NCBI GenBank assembly: GCA_003290165.1
Contig: QNQO01007614.1
Span: forward strand, 1-64,000
Source of the DNA: Berberis thunbergii
Lineage: Eukaryota > Streptophyta > Magnoliopsida > Ranunculales > Berberidaceae
Length of the DNA: 64,000 bases
Reading direction: 5' to 3'
Notes under the pieces: model-generated
Database searches by the model: none
What the model was told of the DNA's origin: nothing
The model's input: the letters and a program-made list of their open reading frames with translations, nothing else
Program-made: the position numbers and the translations under genes
Part shown: in pieces, positions 1 through 13,800 of the stretch
Numbering within the stretch: position 1 is the stretch's first letter
Layout: each line of letters begins with the position of its first letter

Positions 1-571
1 GGGAAAAGCTGAAGCAAGGCGTCTCAGCACCAGGAGAATAGAGTGAAATTTAGGACTTTGTTTTCTTCTCCTTCTCTTTGGTTGTGCTGATACATTGAGA
101 TTTTCCTTCCCTTGATGTCAGTTGCTGTGTTGGTGTGTGGTTGGCTTGATTTCAGATTAGTTTCAATCCTTGACCTAACTGAAAGTTTCCCCTTGTAGAA
201 GTTTATAGACTAGGAAACAAGATGCTACTCTTCACCTTTTTAATGGTTGCATATTCTGCTCAAATAGATTACTCATGCAATTAACTATGCTTTATACTGT
301 AAGAGCTCATTATACTGATTGATAAGGCTACAAGGTGGAGAGTCATGCCACACATTTTCCTGCAGTATCACATCCGACTGGTCTACGTTTCGAGTTTGGA
401 GCCTCATCAAAAGTTAGTTCATATGTTATATATGTTCCTGCATCATAACATTCCGGAATTCTTATATTCTCTCAACAGACGAAATCTTCAACTTGCCTAT
501 TCTCTCCCACTTCAGGTGGTGAAATTCACTATCTTCTCATGCATAAATTGTCCTAATGCACATGTTTTTCT
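1..571. other. Unassigned sequence left of the copia remnant
   Basis: No gene, RNA or repeat end could be supported here. Short open frames exist but have no recognisable domain and no splice context. The segment is AT-rich, like the flanking non-coding DNA. Confidence 0.4.
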
Positions 572-810
572 TATTGTACTCGGGGGTGAAGAGAGCGAAG
601 CCCCTTGACACCACCACTATAAGACATGTCTCATGTAACTATATTGTTTCCAACTTAGACGTCTGCCACGCTCGGGTGTGGGTTTTTACGATTGAGGCTC
701 AATTATTCAACTGTCCCCAAAAGGTCTGGTATCTTATTGAGACATCCAATCTTTTATACACTGGACATGATGAGACTAAACTTGTTCAATTCGACCCAAC
801 ACCTCTAACA
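572..810 (-). repeat. Copia 3' LTR (diverged)
   Basis: Matches 3511-3754 over its length with scattered substitutions. On the minus strand it starts TGTTAGAGG directly after the polypurine tract AAGGTGGAGAT, the usual start of a copia 3' LTR. The terminal CA at the other end has mutated. Confidence 0.6.
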
Positions 811-929
811 ATCTCCACCTTGGTGAGATTTGAGCCTATCCTGGCTCGGGATAAACTCCACTTGAACGTGCTATGCTGCACTTTCAACTTCGCCAAACCT
901 GAGACTGAACCATGATACAAATTTGTTAC

Positions 930-1075
930 ACGCAGAAGAGTTACAAATACCTAAATGCAAAGTTACAAAATAAATACTGGAGACAACAAATTTACGTGGT
1001 TCGACAATTTGCATACGTCCACGGGTAAAGATAACAACTTTAATAATGAGATCGAAAAAATACAACTAAAGAAAA
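930..1075. repeat. Fragment of a second copia-type LTR
   Basis: Contains TTTACGTGGTTCGACAA followed by ACGTCCACGGG (about 993-1024). From memory, this pair of words recurs in many plant copia LTRs. It sits where pol of the host copia element should be, so a second element probably inserted and was then partly lost. The ends are not defined. Confidence 0.4.
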
Positions 1076-1087
1076 CTATACAATGTT

Positions 1088-1165
1088 AATGACGTTACAC
1101 TAGTGTCTAAATGACATCACTAATACAATGACGTTACACTAGTGTCTAAATGACATCACTAATAC
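1088..1165. repeat. 39-bp perfect tandem duplication
   Basis: Two adjacent identical 39-bp units (1088-1126 and 1127-1165) beginning AATGACGTTACACTAG. Their identity indicates a recent local duplication. No coding content. Confidence 0.9.
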
Positions 1166-1907
1166 ACGAGATGCATATATCAAATAAAACAATAAACACT
1201 CTCTTTCCTCTCACCTCCCCTTTTTCATTATTTTTGAAAAACACATACCCACAAAGGGGAAAAATCCCTAACAAGAAAAACACTTAGACAAATCGATTAG
1301 AGGATGATTAAAAAGGGGAAAACCCTTCTTCTTTTATAGCATGAAGAGGTGGCAGTGGAAACTCTTCTATCGCCTTCTTCTCCCTTCTACATCCTTCTTC
1401 TTTGCCAACCAATTTCAACACCAAAATCCAGCGAATTCCAGCCACAATCGTCTTCATCCAGCCCATAATCACCTGCTGCCAGCTACTATCAGCTTCTACA
1501 CCGCCATTATGTTGCGACAAGGCAATCTCTAGCAGATTCTATCAAATTCCAGCAATAATTATGTTCCTTTGTTTCTAGATCTCTATTTTCAATTTGGTTT
1601 GTTTATCTGTGTTTCAACAATTCTTTACCTAGGTGAAGATTTCACAAATCTCAGCCGACTACAAACAACACGGAAAAAAAAACCAACCGATTTCTATGCT
1701 AATAATCAACCCAATACTGATTATCCAAGATTGAGGGTTTCCACCCCTCCAAACATGCGCATAGGTGCCATACACCAAAGCATGCTGAAAACTAACAATC
1801 AAACTCCACCTTGACTAGGATGAAGTCTCCAAATCAGATTTTTCGGAAACATAATGTTCACAAACCTCCATGTTGCACTTCTTCATATCTTCTACCAAAT
1901 ATTTCCT

Positions 1908-2258
1908 TCAACAACTTGTGCAGAACCTTTTCACCTTTACTACCTGCACACAATGCCAAACCTTCAATGTATCGATACAAATATTCTTGGAGCTATCAGT
2001 AACTCCACTAGAAGCAACATCTACAGGACATTCAACAACACAAATTGCTTCATCAAATACAACTTTTCGATTACCTGTAACCGTCCTCCCCTGCAAGAAG
2101 TATAAGTTATCATTCCGAACAGCTTTTAGATCTACCAATGCACTAAAAACGACCTTTAGAGCTCCACCATTCACCATAACCTGTAACATTTGAATTCTAA
2201 AACACCTAACAGAGATGAGATTTTTCTTCAAATTAGGTACATATTGAACGTCATTCAA
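1908..2258 (-). pseudogene. Copia GAG-pre-integrase fragment
   Basis: The minus-strand translation opens with DVQYVPNLKKNLISV, the conserved GAG-pre-integrase motif just before integrase in copia polyproteins. It continues through segments like LYFLQGRT with a frame ending before the HHCC zinc finger. Only this piece of pol remains. It lies downstream of the gag and zinc-knuckle pieces of the same element, in the expected order. Confidence 0.75.
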
Positions 2259-2486
2259 AATCCGAACAAGCCATCATGCAGTTTCAACTTAATTTTACAT
2301 ATCCCTGCAATTTTGCATTCATCATTTTTGCTGATATGGACAACACCACCATCTATCTCCCTAAAGTTATAAAACCAGTCCCTACGGGGACACATGTGAT
2401 AGGTAAAACCTGAATCAAAGAGCTATTCATCAAAATGACTCACCAATGCGGATGTTGCAGATAATGAATATGCATTATCCTCATCT

Positions 2487-2775
2487 TCATCTAAATTGTG
2501 CATCACATTCGCATCTGACTTTTTCTTTCTCTTTTTTACTGCAGTTTTCAAATCTCATAATCCAATTTTCCAATGCCCTTCTTATGACAGAAGACACATT
2601 TATCCCTCGGCAAAAACCTTGTGTCCACATATTTTCCTTTTGACTGTGATTTTTCTTTATAACCAACATTTTTTTTTCCAGATCTTCTCTCGCTTCCAAT
2701 GCGTTGCATCCCTATGGACTTTGAGATCCTTCCTATTGAACTCATAATTGAGCAACGCTGTAGCAACCTCATCAT
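2487..2775 (-). pseudogene. Copia gag zinc-knuckle fragment
   Basis: A minus-strand frame carries KCVFCHKKGIGKLDYEI, a decayed CCHC zinc knuckle (the second Cys and His are present, the expected late Cys is lost). It is preceded by a basic stretch rich in Lys and Ser as in copia gag. Other frames cover the same bases, so small frameshifts are likely. Confidence 0.6.
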
Positions 2776-3240
2776 AATTCAATTTTTTTTTTCCGTTAAC
2801 AAAGTTGTAACGAGATGCTCATTCTTTTGAAAGGGAAAATCAAAAGGCACAAAGCCCTTATAATTCTCTGGAACAATTTTTTCTAATTTAATAGGTCAAC
2901 AATAAGCCTATTGAACTCATCCAAGTACTTAGACAACGTAATCTCAGGTCTCATATTCATTTCGAAAAAGTTGTTTTGTGAGGAATAACTTATTCTGAAT
3001 GTTCTTTGTTATGTATTTGGTCTTCCAACTTTTCCATAATACCTTAGCGGGTGTCTCATTCATAACGAAATATTTTTGCTCATTTCGTGAAATACAACCT
3101 TATTGACCTGTATGCTTGCCGATTCAACTTGTTCCACTCTTCTTCCCTCATTGTTCTCCGCTTACATCTTAAGCATCCTCCAAATTTTCCTTTGCCAACA
3201 CATTCCAAAACTTCGCATTGCCACATTCCGAAGTTTCGAT

Positions 3241-3462
3241 TCAACTTGGTTCCACTTTTCTTCCCTCATGTTCTCTCGGCTTATCTCCTAAAGCATCCTC
3301 CAAATTCTCATTTGCCAACACATTTAAAACTTTGCATTGCCACATTATGAAGTTATTATTTCCATTAAACTTCTCGTCGTCCAATTGACCGACTGTAGTG
3401 GTAACCATCTTTGATCCAGAACTTGACGGATCTGACATAATTTTCACCAACCACCGATTCAC
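3241..3462 (-). pseudogene. Copia gag N-terminus (UBN2/DUF4219-like)
   Basis: The minus-strand frame starts about 36 nt after the primer-binding site. It contains QLDDEKFNGNNNFIMWQCKV, the hallmark F-x-G-x-N-F-x-x-W segment at the start of plant copia gag. It is truncated after about 73 codons by a frameshift. It is not a host gene. Confidence 0.8.
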
Positions 3463-3497
3463 ACAACTTCAAACGAACCCAAGAAACTAACCCTCAA

Positions 3498-3508
3498 CTC
3501 TGATACCA
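3498..3508 (-). other. Copia primer-binding site
   Basis: The minus strand reads TGGTATCAGAG, complementary to the 3' end of plant initiator tRNA-Met, two bases after the LTR end ACAACA. This fixes the orientation of the element. Confidence 0.8.
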
Positions 3509-3510
3509 CT

Positions 3511-3754
3511 TGTTGTGCTTGAGGGTGAATAGAGCAAAGCCCCTTGACACCACTACTACGCGACATGTCTCAAGCAACGATACTCCAACATAGACACCCA
3601 CCGTGCCCAGGTGTGAACATGGCTCAACTACTCAACTGTCCCTAAAAGGTCTCATCTATTATTGAAACATATCTATTCTTTTAAATACTTGACATGCTGA
3701 ATCTCATTACCCAATATAGGGCTAAACTTGTTCAATTCAAGCCAACATCTAACA
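3511..3754 (-). repeat. Copia 5' LTR (diverged)
   Basis: Partner of 572-810. On the minus strand it runs from TGTTAGATG to ACAACA and is followed by the primer-binding site. No clean target duplication was found outside the pair. Confidence 0.65.
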
Positions 3755-4742
3755 ATTCCCGTCATATTGATACTCCTTTAAGTGTGTACTGCTCTAGCAG
3801 TAATCCAGCCCGAAGGGCACCTTGGTCTCACTTTCTCATTTTCTATTACTATTGGTGTAAGGGTGTCTGTTGATGTGCATATAATCCAATACAGTGGAAT
3901 CTCAAGGCTTTTGCAAAAGAACCTTCTCTTTATTCCCATGTGAATAAGAACTTGGATTTAGCCTTCAACTTCATTCTCCTATCCACTCCATTCCGTGCCA
4001 TCTCCCTCAGTGCCGTTGTTGGTTTCCAGGCAAACAAGCACACCACAATTGAAGTTTTGGCCACAGTTTTAGTAAGCCATCTTAACATGAAATGAGTCAC
4101 ATACAACACTACTATTTACAGGCACAGCATCCTATATTTCATTATGCTGAGCACAGAAATCAATCTCAGAGCATCATATATCTCATTACCTATATGAAGC
4201 TAAGCACACAGAGAAGCAATAATCATGTCCACATCTAGTTTAGTGGACTGGGAGATCCTTTAGAGTACAAGTATGCCACAGAAACCAAGGATATATAAAT
4301 CAACTACAATACATTTAACAAAAAAAAAAAATAACTACAATAAAAAAAGGAGAGTTAAAAGGTCAATTGTTGCATCTGCTGTCATTACCAAAAAGTGTTC
4401 TCTGAACATTTCTTCCAGCATTCCTAGCAAGACAAATATAGGAGCCGACCATCAAAACTGTAAAGTTATATATATTTCTTCCAGCTATATCCAAAGGTTT
4501 GACTAGTTTTCCTGTACTATGTTAATCTAAGAAGGACTGAAAGAAATATATACTGGTATTTACGGGTGCTTCAAGGTTTCCTAACCATTTGCATTTTCCC
4601 ATCAAAACCAATTGCAACACCATTCTAACGAGTTGAAAAACTTTAAGTTGCAAGTCTCGAGGTTTATTAACTGAGATGTCGCCTTGGAGGTGTACTACTG
4701 ATGCAGGATATGATGGTTATAATGCCCTTGAACTAAACAATG
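3755..4742. other. Downstream flank and 3' UTR region of TFIIF-beta
   Basis: No other gene is supported between the copia LTR and the TFIIF-beta stop codon. A minus-strand open frame near 3950-4100 has no recognisable domain. The part next to 4743 should include the 3' UTR. No single polyadenylation site could be chosen. Confidence 0.5.
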
Positions 4743-4856
4743 TTAGGCACTCATCTCATTCAATTTCTTGTATTCAGGCTTTAGTTCATAAGTGCCCTGA
4801 TTTGTACCCTTGTTGTTGTAAACGCACAGGAGCTTCAGCATATCTTTCAGGAATTG
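4743..4856 (-). CDS. GTF2F2: TFIIF-beta exon 6 with stop
   Basis: Encodes QFLKDMLKLLCVYNNKG, GTYELKPEYKK and the terminal LNEMSA, then TAA at 4745-4743. It completes the winged-helix DNA-binding domain. The usual YNKRG is YNNKG here. Confidence 0.95.
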   Translation of the reverse strand, partial: QFLKDMLKLLCVYNNKGTNQGTYELKPEYKKLNEMSA

Positions 4857-7800
4857 CTGCAAGGAGCAATGAATTTTGACTAGTCAAGTGATTGCTAGAC
4901 AAAAAGCTATTTATACATTATGAATAATCTGGTTGCATCGTATCACTAGTTCAATGTATTTGTCATGGTTATATGCTTAACTGGCCTATAGTGAATGACA
5001 AGCCATAATTATTTTGTTAAGAATTTTACAATCTTAGCATGGTGCTAATATTCCGAAGTAGTTCTGAGAGAGAGGGTGGGAGCATATTACTACATAGATA
5101 TTGAGATCCTGCGAGGTCAAATAACGTACCTCAGGTTGGTCGGTCTCTTGGATCAATTGTCTGAGAGTCCAATTAGGCTGCCTTTCAAAGAGCTTAAACA
5201 TAATCGACTCCATTTCAGCAGGGTCCCTTCTTGTTCTTTTCGTATCTGATCCCTTTGTTGCAGTTGCTTTCTTCTTATCCTATTTCAGAAAAGTATTACT
5301 TATGATACAAAATGTGTACTTTTTTCTTGAACTAATCACAACAATTAGTAAAATAAGTGCTTGGATAGACAATGAATACCTTATTACTGACAGCTATTAA
5401 ACCAACTGTCGAAGACAGTGGCCTCATAGGTCGATCATTGTCAATAATCACCTTGAAAGTCGATGAATAAGAACAAATTAAGGCACAGTATCAACAGCCA
5501 TAAAGTCTAGAATAAAGCCCTGCAGCAATCAAGAAACGGGAAAAAAAAGGAAAAAAGGAGTAATTAACGATTCACAATAAACCACACCTGCAACTGTCTA
5601 GATTTGACCTTATATTTGTTTGTTCGTTCACGGCAGAGTTTACTATAGTTCTTGATATATTCATCATGGGGCTTCATGTCGAATTTATGTAGCACTTTCC
5701 CCTCTACTGAAACTTTACCTTCAAAGCATAGGGATGTGGATCAAAATCAGTTGAATTTGTTCAACTAAAGTCCTAGCAAAAACCAAGTATCTTCCTGCAG
5801 GTGGTATTTTCATTTGCAGAAAATAATTGTAAAAAAGATTAACATGCATTCAATCTAAGCATGAAGAAGATGGGCTTCAGGCTGTAAATATCAGAAAGAA
5901 GCTCCCTACTCTCAGCCATGCTATATTTGAAGCTTTGACCAGTGTGGCCTATATGACATTAGTTACACATAAAAGCTCTCCTAGATCTGAAATAAAATAT
6001 TTCAGTCAAATGTTTGACATTCCCAAAACTGGGAAACTGTTAAAAAAAGGAAAATCAATTGACTTTCGTCCAGAACACACTTGGTCATTCAACTGTTTTT
6101 CACATTCCCAGAAGATTGAAAGTGGGAAAAAGATTGTCAGAAGAATATATGTTTCTAGGGGGTAAATTAAGGAGAATGTAGAGCTCATCAAATAGCAGGG
6201 ATACTGTTTCATTTCACCGTTTATGCAAGACATAGTATATTCTCATAAGCTACAATGTGTTGGATACAATTTCAAGAGGAATTCTCTAATTCCCTTTCCC
6301 CCCCTGGTTTTAGAAAAACTAGAATTTTCTATATAAATGGCTACAGATTTTGATAACTCTTAATATAAACACATCTCATTTCACATTATATTTAATACAA
6401 TGAAGGTTCATGTGTTAAATTTTAATATCTTTTGTAATAGTGCATATGCATAACACATGTAAATTTGAAATTTCATGAACAACTAGAGCCATAAGAGCCA
6501 CAAGTTTGACCTCTACGAAATCATTCGCCAACAGTCTTGAGATTCCAAGAAGTTGCCCACTAAAGAAATCATTCGCTAACAGTCTTGAGATTCCAAGAAG
6601 TTTGACCTCTACAAATCATTCGCTACGAAATCACTTTCAAAAGAACACTCTTGGAAACTATATCTTGATTGTTCCAATAAAAGAAAAATTACAACTCAAA
6701 AAAAGGAAAAAAAAAAAAAAAAAAAGTAAAAACATGCCGAGGTTACACTAGAAAGGCTAGAGCATACTAATTCCTCACAAACAGCCTTTCAGTTAAAAAT
6801 TTAATTGAGAACAGGATTGAACCCCATCACAACATATAGAAAACAATTCAGAAGGAAACCCTTTAAACTCTGCACAGTTTCTCATTCATTTATACAATAC
6901 AAAAAGAATTTCACATCCACAACGGAATTTTGTTTCCTTCTCAAGTAGCCTCTTCTTAGTTTCAAGTTGCACACAATTATGCACCCTTCTCTACTTACTT
7001 TTAACATGCCTCCTATTAATTTCGAGTTCCACCCTAATTATCCTTCTCAACTTACTTTGGAAATGCCTCTTTTTTCAAGCTGTACACAAACATTTATCGA
7101 TCCAGCCATGAGGTAGATCCAACAGATTGCCAATGGATTATGGTTTTTTCTTTGGCTGGTGCTAGACCTTACTAGTATGACCTAACTATCACCACCTTGT
7201 CACTTAGGAATTTCATAACTAATTGTGAAAGGGTGCAGATTCCTCATCAGCATAACACAGAAAATGAAAATTCACAGTAATAACTTTCTCTTTACAACAA
7301 TCCATGAGTGAGTTAGTTGTAAAAAAGAAAAAAATAAATATGTCTGGCTGAAAGAGAAATGAAATAGGCATATGAATGGCGCATGTTATTGTCAAGAAGG
7401 CCAGTGACAAAGAACTTGCCTTTTGTACTCTGTTCCAAATGCATTCATCTGTGATTGCAAATGAAGATCAACCTGTCAAATGTTAGCCTATGAATTTCTG
7501 TCGCTCAAGCACCCTAAAAACTAATCCCTAGCTTTCTAAATCCTAAGCTTATTAGTTGTCTCTGGAAACATAACTGTTATCGAAAACTGAACATGAGTCA
7601 GGAGAATCTGATACACAGAATCTGCTTACATTCCTTGCCAAACTTAAATCCAACTCTCAAATAAAACTCTTGCAGATCCTTTGATGACACTCGTACAGGC
7701 CCTGCACCAGTACGAACTAGTCACCTTAAAATTCTCCCTACAGGTTCAGTTTCGAACAAAAATGACCGTTGCCACCCTTCTTTCATCCCAAGCCTTGTGA

Positions 7801-10800
7801 AAAATTCAACCAGTACTTTCCCTCCAAATTCCCCAAAAGATGGCAGATAGTGCAAGTTTCTATAGAAGTTTTTCTATAGGGCTTAAAAGTGGTTGCCAAT
7901 TCCAACTTCCTAACAGTTGTACCACATTTATCTCGGGTATCTCTAAACAAACCAAATAGCCAAAGAAACAAATTCATATCTCTCTAGACATATTGCAGTT
8001 AAGCAGCAAATAATGAATTGTCTCAATCCATTCCCACACATTCAGTGATTCCCGTCAAGCTCCCCATTTCACACAAAGAAAGACATCCAAGGGTATTCCT
8101 TTCCACTAGGGTCGTCAATGGATCACATGCGAATAGGATGTTAGAAATCCAAATCCAAATCCAATATTGCAATCCAAATCCAAATCCATTTAATATTGTC
8201 AAATTCGAAATCCACCCGAATTTGATTCGAAATAACTTGATTTTATATTAAAATAAAATAATTTTTTTTTAAAGTTAATTTGTTTCCTTTATAGTAAACT
8301 AAATAAAAAAAAGAATTTGGATGACCAAAAGCCCACATTTTCTAAATAATACATGCTATATTTTATAAAATCATTATTTTTATAATAATCTATATTACAA
8401 ATTAGATTGGTACTTGAGGTTGGAGATAAAAGACGGCTGAGATTCACCCAAATATAAGAATCTAATGGAACCAAGAGATAAGTTTGTAGATAAACATAGT
8501 CAAGGATGCATAGAAACGGACACGCGCGTCGTGTTGGACACAAACACGACATGCCGACTCAACAATTTCCCAAAAACTAGGATATGGGGACAAGTCATAC
8601 TATTTTTTAACTAGTCATATAAATATAAATAATAATATAATAAAGTGTCAAGAAAAAATAAAGTAGAGAAGACGTAGAGGAGAGAAGCAAATGAGAGAAG
8701 AAAAAGCAAAGATTAAGAAGAAATATAAACTACCTCTATGTTTTAGTGGTTTTTTGCCTATTTTTCTTTAATAGCAATTGAAAGAACAGATGAATTAACA
8801 ACCATTAAATTACATGGTTATTTACAAACATTTAAAAGTAAAAAATAAAAAAAATTTGATTTTTGAGTCTTGACAGTGTCCTGACCAAGTTCCGGGTGTA
8901 TCGGAGGCGTGTCCGACACGTTGACCACATTGACCATGTGTCTGACACTTGCCGATACGTTGACCAAGTGTCCAATGCGTGTCGAGCGAGTGCCGGTGCC
9001 AGATATGTATTGGACACGGGATATGACACGTTTTCGAAGAGTCTGTGTTTCCTTGAACATAGTTTATGGTTGAAATTCATTTCATCTAATGATTGGAATT
9101 TAAAGTTGGCCTTTATGTCTTACCTTCAATCAATCCCCACTAAGAGTGCATGAGTTCAATTCCTATACCCAACATTTTGATATTTATTTATCTTGATATT
9201 TAAATTAGAATAAACTCTATTTATCATGTTAAATTTTATCGTGCCAACGACACGAGGAATACCCTAGTAATATACAATTCAGATTATTATTCGGATTGAG
9301 TTTTGAAATTCAAATCTGAGAAATTGAAATCCATATCAAATTTTTTCGAATGGGTTTTCGGATAAAGCCTGGTCCATTGACAACCTTACGTTTCACCAAG
9401 GCACCAAACATGATAAATCTATAAATTTTTTCCATGGAGTAATTCTCTAGCTAATTTCTCAAAAATTGATTTCACCAAATAGGGCTTCCTCCCATCTTAT
9501 CCCCATTCCCATGAATCTTCATAGAGGCCATTGGTATTTAAAATTTGAAAAAGAAAAGAGAATTCTTCAATCTCCCTTTTGCGGAGACTCATTCTTCTAA
9601 TTGTGAAGATTCTAAAATGCGGTATCCAGGTTAGTGTAGTCAAGGCGACCGCCTAGGCGCGCCTCAAGGCGTTTTTACAAATTTTACCTCAAAATGAGGC
9701 AGTACGGTGCAGTGAAATGAGGTGTCCGTCTCGGATTGCATCAGCCCAAAAAATGGTTGCAACCTCCGATGCACAGACTCTTCGGAAAACCCCTGTTTCG
9801 AGAGTCAGATATGTGTCGGACACGGACTCGCATCCGACACGTATCCGACACGCGGTCAAGACACATTGACTAACCGAAATGGCCCCGACTCGGCTCCTAC
9901 ACGACCCCAACTCGGCCAATGTTTTTTTCCTGTTTTCTCTGCTGATTTTCGAAAGTAGTTTTCGAAGAAACACCAAGTCTACTGCACTCAATTGCAATTG
10001 CCAATTCTTCGATTCCTTCAGTCGGAAAGAAAGGTTGCTTTAATTAGAGCACATCTTCATGTCGTACTCAATCTGAGGGTTCTTGACTTCTTGACTGACA
10101 TTTTCACTTGATGGTACATCAGACATCATCAAGGTCGTTTATTCCCTCACTCTCAATTAGATACAATACACAAAAAATGGTATTTTACTATATAATTTCT
10201 CAGTAATTTGATTTATTTGTTTCTGATGATTAATTTGCTCTTAGATACACAATTACACACACTATTTTGAAACAATTTGTAAATTAAATACACTCCCCAG
10301 TAAATTTTGACTATCCGAGCATCTCTGTAAATTTTTTTATCTATCTTGTTAAGCTCTCATCTTTTAGCTTCAAAAATAAAAATTTTAAGCTTTAGGTTGT
10401 TTATGTTCATTAGTTATAAAAAAAGAAAAATTAATAAAAAATAAAGTTTGACTGTTTCGCCGTGTTGCCGAGTTCTAATTTTTTTAAAATTGTCGAGTCG
10501 CCGTGTCGTATCCGTGTCCGACACACGTGTCCGTGTCCGTGCATCCTTGGTTGCAACTAGTCCAATTGCAGCAAAAAGAGGTTGCAACTCACTCTATAAT
10601 AGGGTTTTATGTTTCTTAATGTAATATTTGATAAATTTGATAAAAACAAGACAACAGTTTTAAGTTTTGATAAATTTGTCACACTTTTTTTAATTATTTT
10701 TTGGAAAAAATATATTATGTTTTAACCAGTCTATAATCAACATCAATCTTGATTTTTCATAGCATAGTTCAATGATTTTGGAATACCAATAATGATCATA

Positions 10801-13800
10801 CTTGTGAATTTTTACCAACCACTTCAACAATTTCTTCTAACAAATGCTCAATATTCTCAAGTTTATTTGCAATGATAGGTGAACCTCAAGGTTGGACCAT
10901 GGCTTGTAATTCATCCAGTGATTGGCGAGTTATTGAATCAACATAAAGTTGATTTGCAATGATATAATAGGAAATTTATTTTTCATTTTCTCTTCTTGAA
11001 TAGTTTTATAATAGGTCCTCCTTTCAACTTTCGCTGGTAGGACATTGTTGGAAATATTTAATGAATATTAATAACTACGCCATGTTCTAGTTTTCTCTTC
11101 CAAGGTAACAAATACACACAAAACATATAATTAATTAATTACAAGGCTTAGTCAAAAAGTCAACAAATACTAGGGTCGGTGGGACCAGATACCATTCTCC
11201 TATTATATTAGAAGTATGATGTGCAACTTTCAACTCCCCAACAACTTTTTTGTTATAACACCATAACATCATATGCACCTATAGAAAACAAAGACTTACG
11301 CAAAGGGTCAGTTGGCTTCTTCATCTTCTTTATTAGTTCTTGATTATTGCGATCAACAAATATGTGATCCAAACAAGATCTTACAATTCGTAGATTAGTA
11401 TGTCTCATATCCTAACATATTTGCATAGACCCAATATGAGCACCACAATACTACATTTTTGTTTGTTCAATCTTTTAATAATAGTGTTCAGATCAACTTG
11501 CTTCAATGAAATTTGCAAAATCGTTTTTTAGTTTATTTGGTATTGCTAATGTAGCAAACTTTGTAAAAATCTTGCAGATTTTTCATTGAACGCAAGTTCT
11601 TTAGTTTATAAATTTGTGAACTAATGTTGACTCATAACTTTGAAGAAATTTCATTACAATAAAATAGAAATTCAATACTCACACCTACCATCCCCACGAG
11701 AGAGAATTCAATAATGGAGATACTAATAGCCAAAACGACACAAAGCAAACACAAAGGGGGAGCTCAAAATTGAAAATTTCCATCAAACATTACAAAAAAA
11801 AGATCTCCAAATTAACTAAGGGTCTATTTTGTAGCATAGACAATGGACATGAAAACTGAAATTGATTCCCTGGATTTGAATTCGAAATTTGAGAGAAGCA
11901 AAAACTTGGATTCCTGTGAGTGACAGGAAAATTTGTTTTGTGCATTATCAAACATTAAACAAAAAAAACCAAACAACAAGAAATCCGCTTGACATGGGAT
12001 TAGATTGGACTTCTCACAAAAAATGGACTACCAAACGGGCCCTAAAACCAGTGACGAAGTTGAGATTTTTGTTGAAGGGGGCCGAGTGATGAATCATTAA
12101 TTAATAATAATTATATTAATATAAGTTCTGTTAAGGAGAAGGGTTGGTGTTAGGCTTGTGATAGCCAACCGTAAAAAACCCATCACATCCCTTTTCATGG
12201 ATATTGGTTCAAAAAGATTAATGCAGAAGGATAGGGCATCCCCCGCTATAAGCGACACGCTGCACCTACGTTCGGGTGTAATGACAAATGAGCAAGGCAC
12301 GTTGCAGCGGCGCCCGGCTGTAGTGTTACATAGGCAAGGGTTCTAGCACCTTTTTGGACCGGGGCGAGTAAAGAAGCTAGTCCAGGTTAGAGCTAGAGAT
12401 AGAATGATTAGATTAGCCTCTTGGAACATAGGAACCTTGACGAGAAAGACAATAGAATTAGTGGATGTCATGCATAGGAGGAAAATAAACATAGTTTGTC
12501 TTCAAGAGACAAAATGGAAGGGGAACAAGGCTAAAGATTTAGGAGGAGGGTTCAAACTCTTCTATTCTGGTAAAGATGGCACTAGGAACGGGGTGAGAAT
12601 AGTGGTAGATAAAGTTTTTAAGGATGCAGTAGTCGACGTTAGGAGGTTTGGGGATAGAATCATAAGTATTAAATTAGCTTTAGAACTAGAGATAGTGCAT
12701 GTTATTAGTGTGTATGTACCCCAAGTGGGTTGGACGAGGAGACTAAGAAGAATTTTTGGGACTCTTTAGAGGAGTTAGTTCTTGGAATTCCCTCTTCCAA
12801 TAGGGTTTTCCTAGGCGGGTATTTGAATGGTCATGTCGGTAAGGATAGAGTTGGGTATGAGAGGGTACATGGAGGTCAAGGCTTTGGGGATCGAAACACT
12901 GCGGGGATTTCTATTTTAGATTTTGCTTTAGCTCAGGATTTTGGGATCGTAAATACTTTTTATAAGAAGGGGGAAGATCACTTGGTGACCTTTGCGAGTG
13001 GGCATAATAGAAGTCAAATTGATTATTTTCTTGTGAAGAGACACGATTTAGGTAGGTGTAAAAATTGTAAGGTTATACCAGGAGAGTGTCTGACATCCCA
13101 ACATAGGCTGTTAGTTCTCAATTTTTGTCTTAAGAGTAGGGGTCGTATTGCTATAGAACAGGTTAGACCGAGAATTAAGTGGTGGACCTTACAGGGAGAT
13201 GTCTGCCAAAGATTTCGAAAGAGGATTTTGGATGGCCAGTCAGTTTCAGAGGGTGGGGAGAATCTAGAACCAAATGATATGACTGGTAGCGCGGATCTTT
13301 TTGAACATTTGGCAAACCGAATAAGAAGATGTGCGACGGAAGAGTTAGGACAGGCCAAAAGAGGAGGTTTCTATGATAAGGAGACATGGTGGTGGAACGC
13401 GGATGTGCAACAAACCATTGCGAAAAAGAAAAGATGCTTTAAGGCGTGGCAAAAAGATAGGTGCCTAGAGTCTTATGAGCTTTATAAGCAGGCTAAGAAG
13501 TTGAGTAGTAGAACAGTAGGGGAAGATAAGAAGAGAGCGTATGATGCTCTTTATAATAGGCTAGGTACGAAGGAAGGGGAGAAGGATATTTTCAAGATAG
13601 CGAAGGCTAGAGAACGAAAAACTAGAGACTTGAGTCATGTTAAGTGTGTTAAGCATGATGATGGAAGAGTCTTAATGCAGGATAAAACTATTTTAGATAC
13701 ATGGAAGGATTACTTTTGGAACCTACTCAATGGAACACATGTAGGGGAGTTAAACTTGGAGGGGTATGCTTCACAAGAAGGGAGAAATCGCGTGTTCCAT

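Larger units (their letters stand above)
572..3754 (-). mobile_element. Internally deleted Ty1/copia retrotransposon
   Basis: Two similar segments of about 240 bp (572-810 and 3511-3754) act as LTRs and share words such as AGCCCCTTGACACCAC and ACATGTCTCA. Reading the minus strand, the right LTR is followed at once by a primer-binding site TGGTATCAGAG (3498-3508), which fits initiator tRNA-Met. Next come a gag start, a zinc knuckle and a GAG-pre-integrase segment. A purine-rich AAGGTGGAGA tract (811-820) precedes the left LTR, as in plant copia elements. The integrase, reverse transcriptase and RNase H that should lie between about 1900 and 820 are missing, so the element is dead. The LTRs differ by substitutions and small indels, which suggests an old insertion. 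It lies downstream of the TFIIF-beta gene on the same strand. Confidence 0.75.

Noticed and set aside
345..915. Overlapping plus-strand open frames as a small gene
   Set aside because: Most of the span is a copia LTR repeated at 3511-3754. No domain or splice evidence.
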